From Phycisphaerales bacterium UBA1910 (GTDB taxonomy: Bacteria; Planctomycetota; Phycisphaerae; Phycisphaerales; UBA1924): a stretch of 5,880 nt of DNA. The notes beneath the pieces are model-generated. The model ran no database searches and had not been told where the DNA came from. It was given only the letters and a program-made list of their open reading frames with translations. The stretch lies in the NCBI GenBank assembly GCA_002337545.1, contig DDGE01000007.1, positions 36,305 through 42,184 of the forward strand, written 5' to 3'. Shown in pieces: positions 1 to 5,880 of the stretch (the first letter of the stretch is position 1; each line of letters starts with the position of its first letter). The position numbers and the translations under genes were made by a program.

Positions 1-2630
<2,630 letters not shown>

Positions 2631-2753
2631 GACCGATGAGTGTAGGGAGTTGGATGGTGGGTCGTGTTCCGGGCGAGACTGGATAACCCCCTGTTTTTGG
2701 TCGTTCTCCATTCCGAACATGGACCCTGCGGGGATCGAGTAGAGGGTACACGA
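2631..2753. other. Divergent intergenic region, leuS / glycosyltransferase
   Basis: These 123 bases separate the leuS start (leftward) from the glycosyltransferase TTG start (rightward), so promoters for both genes are expected here or just inside the genes. I found no pair of -35/-10 boxes convincing enough to place on either strand. The stretch contains a C5-TG-T5 run (2687-2698) with no hairpin beside it, a small CCC-TGC-GGG inverted repeat near 2724-2732, and the glycosyltransferase ribosome binding site at its right end. A GTG at 2664 opens the same frame as the glycosyltransferase, but the 30 extra residues resemble nothing I know. I therefore treat the stretch as non-coding. Confidence 0.5.
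2741..2746 (+). promoter_or_regulatory. Ribosome binding site supporting a TTG start
   Basis: AGAGGG lies 7 bases upstream of the in-frame TTG at 2754, which is good Shine-Dalgarno spacing. This favours TTG 2754 over the upstream GTG at 2664, which lacks a comparable site. It also favours it over the first in-frame ATG at 2817, which would remove the hydrophobic first strand (NILLL) expected at the start of a Rossmann-like glycosyltransferase domain. Confidence 0.6.
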
Positions 2754-3839
2754 TTGACGAACATACTGCTTTTATCACGCAATCAGGTGTATGGGACGAC
2801 GGATGGACAGCTGATCATGCCGTTCTCCATATTCCGCGATCAACTCCTCGGTCGCGATATCCGCGTCACCAATGTTCCTACCCAATCCCCGGAAGATCGT
2901 ACCAACGCGATCCGATCCGCGTTCGAATCGACATCGCCGCCGGATATCGTGATCACGATCCCCCATTGGTCTGAACCCGCCGACGAGCTCAGCTCATGGT
3001 TTGAACGCACCCGCCAGGAGACCAGCCCGGCGAAGCACATGCTGCTCGATTTCTATGACCAGACAAGCTCGCCACACTTCGGGGTCCTCCCGTACATCGA
3101 CCTATACATCAAAAGCAAAGCCCTCCGCGATCGCTCGCTCTACCAACAGGATTATCAGGGCGGGTTCATCTATGCCGACTTCGTTGCACAACAGTGGGGT
3201 TTCGATCTCGAAGATTGGCACTTCGGGTCCAAGCCCGACCCGAATCAAGCGCACAAGATCATCGCGGGATGGAACTTCGGATTGACCGCCCGATACCACA
3301 AGATGATCCGCGCATCCAAGCGTTTCCCGATCCCGTGGAAGCATCGCCCGATCGGGCTGCACTTCCGCGTCGGCACCATCAACCGGACAGACAAAGACAT
3401 GGAGTGGTATCAGTACTCGCGGAAGAAGGCCGCGGAGTTCGCAGACCCTTTGCGTGAGTCGATCAAGTTCAGCGGCAACGAGCGTGTGAGCCCCAAACGC
3501 TACTACGCGGAGCTCTACATGAGCAGGTTCGTCTACTCCCCGTTCGGATGGGGCGAGGTCTGCTACCGCGATTTCGAAGCCGTCGCTGCGGGCGCAACAC
3601 TCATCAAACCCGACATGTCCCATGTCGAGACATTCCCCAACATCTACCGCGCCGACGAGACATACCTCCCCGTTGCGTGGGACATGCACGACCTCGTCGA
3701 ACGATCACGCGAGCTCTTCGACGACCCCGATCGAGCGATCGCGATGCGCAAAGCCGCCCGCGACACCCTTGATCAGGCGTTCAGAGGCACAGGATTCGTT
3801 GAAATCATCGAGGAATGCATCCGACGCGTCATGAGCTGA
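2754..3839 (+). CDS. Family 1-like glycosyltransferase (probably GT-B fold)
   Basis: Probable glycosyltransferase of 361 residues using a TTG start; donor and acceptor sugars are unknown. The protein begins with a short hydrophobic strand, TNILLL, as expected of an N-terminal Rossmann-like domain, and has no signal peptide or membrane segment, so it should act in the cytoplasm. The mid-region carries KSKALRDRSLYQ and GFDLEDWHFGSKPDP, which I recall from a conserved bacterial glycosyltransferase group. The C-terminal half has the most telling block: SPFGWGEVCYRDFEAVAAG at 262-280, then LIKPDMSH to 290. This resembles the nucleotide-sugar-binding end of family 1 enzymes, in which the Glu of EAVAAG sits near the donor. 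A helical tail with DDPDRAIAMRKAAR follows. The gene converges on the FkbM methyltransferase, with 23 bases between stops, suggesting joint work on a glycan. Family level is fairly sure; substrate is unknown. A GTG start at 2664 (391 residues) is the main alternative. Confidence 0.75.
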   Translation: MTNILLLSRNQVYGTTDGQLIMPFSIFRDQLLGRDIRVTNVPTQSPEDRTNAIRSAFESTSPPDIVITIPHWSEPADELSSWFERTRQETSPAKHMLLDFYDQTSSPHFGVLPYIDLYIKSKALRDRSLYQQDYQGGFIYADFVAQQWGFDLEDWHFGSKPDPNQAHKIIAGWNFGLTARYHKMIRASKRFPIPWKHRPIGLHFRVGTINRTDKDMEWYQYSRKKAAEFADPLRESIKFSGNERVSPKRYYAELYMSRFVYSPFGWGEVCYRDFEAVAAGATLIKPDMSHVETFPNIYRADETYLPVAWDMHDLVERSRELFDDPDRAIAMRKAARDTLDQAFRGTGFVEIIEECIRRVMS

Positions 3840-3862
3840 CACACCAAGCACCACGACCGAAC

Positions 3863-4765
3863 TCACTCATTGCCCGAACGCTTCCAGAGCACATCGTGAC
3901 AGCGATCGTCCGCCAGCCCCTCCGGCCCAGCGATCGGCGTTAACTCCAGCATGTGACGGAAACCATGTCGGCGGGTCCCGATGCGGAAAGGCGCATACCC
4001 CATACTGCTCATAATCGCATACACCTCCGCGGAACTCGTATGCGCACGCTGGAGATGATGCTCGTCCATCTCCATGATCACCGGGCAACCCCATCGTCGC
4101 AGTGTCTGTTCCATCCCCCGTACCGCGCGGAGCTCGAAGCCCTCGACATCGATCTTCACCATCTTCGGTGTGGGTTCTTCATCATCGAAGAACACATCGT
4201 CCCCTCGACAAACCTCCGCGGAGGTTGTGGACACCACGCTCTCCGGATCGACATCCGCGAAGGTCCCGATCCCCGTATACGAATGGTTCTGTTTGAGCTC
4301 GAGCGTGTCCGCCTGATCGGACAACCCGAACGGGTATACGCGGATGTTTTCGATCGCGTTCATTTCGATCATCCGACCCAATCGCTCCCTGCATCGCGGG
4401 TTGGGTTCGAAGCATTGCACCGTACCCGATGCCCCTACAAGGTGGGATGCATGCAGCGCCACCATCCCGACATTCGCACCGATATCGACAAACCGATCTC
4501 CCGGCTCGAGCATCTCGTCCAACAGACGGAGCACATGCAGCTCGTAAAACCGACCCAGGAAATAGGTAATCCGACACGACCAATCGGTCAGATCCAGTTC
4601 CATCAGGTACCCGTGCTCTTTGCCTCGGATGACCTTGACCGGTGCATCGGCCCATTGGTGATCGTGCTCGTACCCCGTGCGCCCGATCATGTGCAGCACG
4701 CGACCCCACCCGGGCAACTCTCTCCGAGTAATCGGTAAGATGATGGCCTTCCACTCGTTCCGCAT
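3863..4765 (-). CDS. FkbM family SAM-dependent methyltransferase
   Basis: Predicted cytoplasmic methyltransferase of 300 residues that moves a methyl group from S-adenosylmethionine, typically to a hydroxyl of a sugar or polyketide in FkbM relatives; the actual acceptor is unknown. The SAM-binding glycine motif FVDIGANVG is at 92-100, and CFEPNP at 118-123 holds the acidic residue that usually contacts the ribose. VKIDVEGFE at 203-211 is the FkbM signature. The end (HDVLWKR) is also usual for the family. I chose ATG 4765 because GGAGGGG lies just upstream and because homologous sequence begins there. The frame stays open to an ATG at 4879, but those 38 extra residues are antisense to the start of the SRAP gene and look like a shadow. 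The gene is convergent with the glycosyltransferase, which points to methylation of a glycan built nearby. Family assignment is secure; substrate is inference. Confidence 0.9.
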   Translation of the reverse strand: MRNEWKAIILPITRRELPGWGRVLHMIGRTGYEHDHQWADAPVKVIRGKEHGYLMELDLTDWSCRITYFLGRFYELHVLRLLDEMLEPGDRFVDIGANVGMVALHASHLVGASGTVQCFEPNPRCRERLGRMIEMNAIENIRVYPFGLSDQADTLELKQNHSYTGIGTFADVDPESVVSTTSAEVCRGDDVFFDDEEPTPKMVKIDVEGFELRAVRGMEQTLRRWGCPVIMEMDEHHLQRAHTSSAEVYAIMSSMGYAPFRIGTRRHGFRHMLELTPIAGPEGLADDRCHDVLWKRSGNE

Positions 4766-4771
4766 CCCATG

Positions 4772-4778
4772 CCCCTCC
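4772..4778 (-). promoter_or_regulatory. Ribosome binding site of the FkbM methyltransferase gene
   Basis: On the minus strand GGAGGGG precedes ATG 4765, with 8 bases between the GGAGG core and the start codon. This is the strongest Shine-Dalgarno in the window and decides the start at 4765 rather than 4879. It overlaps the palindrome CTCCGGAG at 4775-4782, so the opposite strand also reads GGAG. Confidence 0.65.
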
Positions 4779-4785
4779 GGAGCAT

Positions 4786-4789
4786 AAGG
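4786..4789 (+). promoter_or_regulatory. Ribosome binding site of the SRAP gene
   Basis: AAGG lies 6 bases upstream of ATG 4796; a second GGAG at 4779-4782 is 13 bases upstream. These place initiation at 4796, which leaves Cys as residue 2, as the family chemistry requires. The in-frame ATG at 4769 would add nine residues and bury the catalytic cysteine. Confidence 0.6.
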
Positions 4790-4795
4790 TACTGC

Positions 4796-5542
4796 ATGTG
4801 CGGCCGATTCACGCAATATATTGACCCATACACCCTCGATCGCCTCTTCGAACTCTTCCTTGGGGTCCCATATCCGCACGAGGACCTCATCGAATCACTC
4901 GCGGCCTGCTATCCAAACTCCTATAACATCGCGCCTACTCAATCCGGCGCCATCATCCACGCGGACCACGACGCGAACACCCTCCGCGCGGACCGGGCGC
5001 ACTTCGGGCTCATCCCCAAGTGGGCGAAGGAGCGCTCGATCAGCGCGAAGATGATCAACGCCCGATCGGAGACCATCTGGGAAAAACCCGCTTATCGCGG
5101 GCTCATCAGCTCTCGACGAGCCATCCTCCCCATCAACGGGTTCTACGAATGGCAGGCCATCCCCACCCAGAAGACCAAACAACCCTGGTACATCCAGCGG
5201 GCCGACGAGCATCCCATGCTCCTGGCGTGTGTCTGGGACACCTGGCTCGACCCGGAGCATGACGGTTCGCCCGTGGACTCCTTCTCCATCATCACCACGG
5301 ACGCGAATACCCAGCTCTCGGACAAGCACCACCGGATGCCGGTGATCCTTGAGCCCGAGGCCCTGGGCCCCTGGTTCGATCGAGAAACCCCGCCGCGTGA
5401 GGTCTCGGATCTGCTCGCACCCGCAGCGGAGGGCGTTCTGGGGATGCATCGGATCAGCGGCCGTGTGAATGCTCCGAGCAACAACGACTCGGCCCTCATC
5501 GAGCCCGATTCAGACGCCGGCCCCGCCACGCTCTGGGGGTGA
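4796..5542 (+). CDS. SRAP-domain abasic-site DNA-protein crosslinker (YedK/HMCES family)
   Basis: Member of the SOS response-associated peptidase (SRAP) family, which shields abasic sites in single-stranded DNA by forming a thiazolidine crosslink through its N-terminal cysteine after Met removal. The 248-residue protein opens MCGRFTQ, giving Cys2. It continues with YNIAPTQ (43-49), GLIPKWAK (71-78), NARSET (88-93, Asn88), NGFYEW (114-119, Glu118) and HHRMPVIL (178-185, His178). Cys2, Asn88, Glu118 and His178 correspond to the four active-site residues known from YedK, so the protein looks active. Length is slightly above the usual 220 or so; VNAPSNND in the tail is also familiar for the family. 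It diverges from the FkbM gene with only 30 bases between starts and is followed 84 bases later by fbaB on the same strand. I see no LexA-type operator in the gap, although one could lie inside the neighbouring gene. Function follows from the family and conserved residues. Confidence 0.94.
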   Translation: MCGRFTQYIDPYTLDRLFELFLGVPYPHEDLIESLAACYPNSYNIAPTQSGAIIHADHDANTLRADRAHFGLIPKWAKERSISAKMINARSETIWEKPAYRGLISSRRAILPINGFYEWQAIPTQKTKQPWYIQRADEHPMLLACVWDTWLDPEHDGSPVDSFSIITTDANTQLSDKHHRMPVILEPEALGPWFDRETPPREVSDLLAPAAEGVLGMHRISGRVNAPSNNDSALIEPDSDAGPATLWG

Positions 5543-5563
5543 GCGGCTACCATAGACTCCACC

Positions 5564-5583
5564 CCCGACACAGCGGTGCCGGG
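5564..5583 (+). other. Short hairpin between the SRAP gene and fbaB
   Basis: CCCGACAC, loop AGCG, then GTGCCGGG can fold into an 8-step stem with seven Watson-Crick pairs and one A-C mismatch. It starts 22 bases after the SRAP stop codon. No T-run follows (the next bases are ATTGAGC), so it is not a standard intrinsic terminator. It could be a weak 3' end for the SRAP transcript, part of the fbaB leader, or chance in GC-rich DNA. Confidence 0.3.
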
Positions 5584-5615
5584 ATTGAGCAAGAACTTTC
5601 TCACCCGATTTTCGC

Positions 5616-5619
5616 AGGA
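5616..5619 (+). promoter_or_regulatory. Ribosome binding site of fbaB
   Basis: AGGA lies 7 bases upstream of ATG 5627, normal spacing for a Shine-Dalgarno. TTGAGC (5585-5590) is a possible -35 half-site, but any matching -10 would start the transcript at or within this site, so I do not call a promoter. Confidence 0.6.
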
Positions 5620-5626
5620 ATACCCA

Positions 5627-5880
5627 ATGCCCAACCTCACGATCGACGTTGCCAAAACACTCGAAGACGACGCGCTGCTGAGCTTTGACTCGCCCGCCAT
5701 CTCCAAGGACCGCCTGCACCTGCCCGGCGGCGACTTCGTCGACCGCATCGTCGCCATGAGCGACCGCAACCAGGGCGTGATGAACAACTTCAACCGCATC
5801 ATCAACACAGGACGCCTCGCGGGCACCGGCTACACCTCGATCCTCCCCGTCGATCAGGGCATCGAGCACTCCGCCGGCGC
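5627..5880 (+). CDS. fbaB: Class I fructose-bisphosphate aldolase (FbaB/DhnA type), 5' part only
   Basis: Start of a cytoplasmic aldolase that reversibly splits fructose 1,6-bisphosphate into dihydroxyacetone phosphate and glyceraldehyde 3-phosphate through a Schiff-base lysine. Eighty-four residues are visible from ATG 5627 and the frame is open to the window edge. The match is to E. coli-type Fba[12 protein letters not shown], then [10 protein letters not shown] at 61-70, then [15 protein letters not shown] at the visible end. E. coli FbaB, as I recall it, carries [19 protein letters not shown] at the equivalent place. The catalytic lysine lies further downstream and cannot be seen. At about 350 residues for the family, roughly three quarters is missing. 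It has its own ribosome binding site and sits 84 bases after the SRAP stop, so co-transcription is possible but there is no functional link to that gene. A DhnA-like aldolase with another substrate is the only real alternative. Confidence 0.93.
   Translation, partial: MPNLTIDVAKTLEDDALLSFDSPAISKDRLHLPGGDFVDRIVAMSDRNQGVMNNFNRIINTGRLAGTGYTSILPVDQGIEHSAG

Noticed and set aside
2687..2698. C5-TG-T5 run as a possible terminator
   Set aside because: No stem-loop adjoins it, and no gene ends nearby on the plus strand; it lies between two divergent starts.
3102..3689. Minus-strand open frame of 195 codons
   Set aside because: Antisense in codon register to the glycosyltransferase; no recognisable motifs.
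3953..4738. Plus-strand open frame of 261 codons
   Set aside because: Antisense in codon register to the FkbM methyltransferase, whose SAM-binding and FkbM motifs clearly mark the minus strand as coding.
4769..4795. Nine-residue N-terminal extension of the SRAP protein
   Set aside because: It would place residues before the catalytic cysteine, which must be N-terminal after Met removal.
4766..4879. 38-residue N-terminal extension of the FkbM methyltransferase
   Set aside because: It would be antisense to the SRAP N-terminus. A strong Shine-Dalgarno and the start of recognisable homology both fit ATG 4765.
4895..5449. Minus-strand open frame of 184 codons
   Set aside because: Antisense in codon register to the SRAP gene, which has all four active-site residues in its own frame.
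5143..5826. Minus-strand open frame of 227 codons across the SRAP-fbaB gap
   Set aside because: It overlaps two well-identified genes on the other strand, has a Ser/Arg-rich composition typical of a shadow frame, and shows no domain.

Overview
This is a chromosomal, GC-rich (roughly 60% by eye) bacterial window with five protein-coding genes and very little non-coding DNA. Order: leuS (minus, 3' end off the left edge), a glycosyltransferase (plus), an FkbM-type methyltransferase (minus), an SRAP/YedK-HMCES abasic-site sensor (plus), and the start of a class I fructose-bisphosphate aldolase, fbaB (plus, 3' end off the right edge). I see no tRNA, rRNA, CRISPR array, insertion sequence or phage gene. 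No stretch longer than 123 bases lacks a gene.

Organism: the LeuRS has the long insert and zinc-less architecture I associate with Actinobacteria and Planctomycetes. leuS also lacks an evident Shine-Dalgarno. The gene mix (FkbM methyltransferase, class I FbaB aldolase) would fit Planctomycetota, perhaps Phycisphaerae. That is inference from protein style, not a proven placement. The palindrome CGATCG is strikingly common across the whole window, in all five genes.

Layout: 1-2630 is translation machinery (leuS). 2631-2753 is the divergent gap between leuS and the glycosyltransferase. 2754-4765 is a convergent pair, glycosyltransferase and FkbM methyltransferase, with 23 bases between their stops. 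Together they look like a small surface-glycan or secondary glycan-modification module set between housekeeping genes. 4766-4795 is a 30-base divergent gap holding the ribosome binding sites of both the FkbM gene and the SRAP gene. 4796-5542 is the SRAP DNA-damage gene. 5543-5626 is a short gap with a small hairpin. 5627 onward is fbaB (glycolysis/gluconeogenesis).

The genes do not form one pathway. leuS, SRAP and fbaB are independent housekeeping or repair functions, and only the glycosyltransferase/FkbM pair is plausibly linked in function. The two edge genes are open to the window ends and so are incomplete here. I found no convincing sign of a new biological system. The points most worth following up are the CGATCG enrichment, the compact divergent methyltransferase/SRAP start region, and the glycosyltransferase/FkbM pair.
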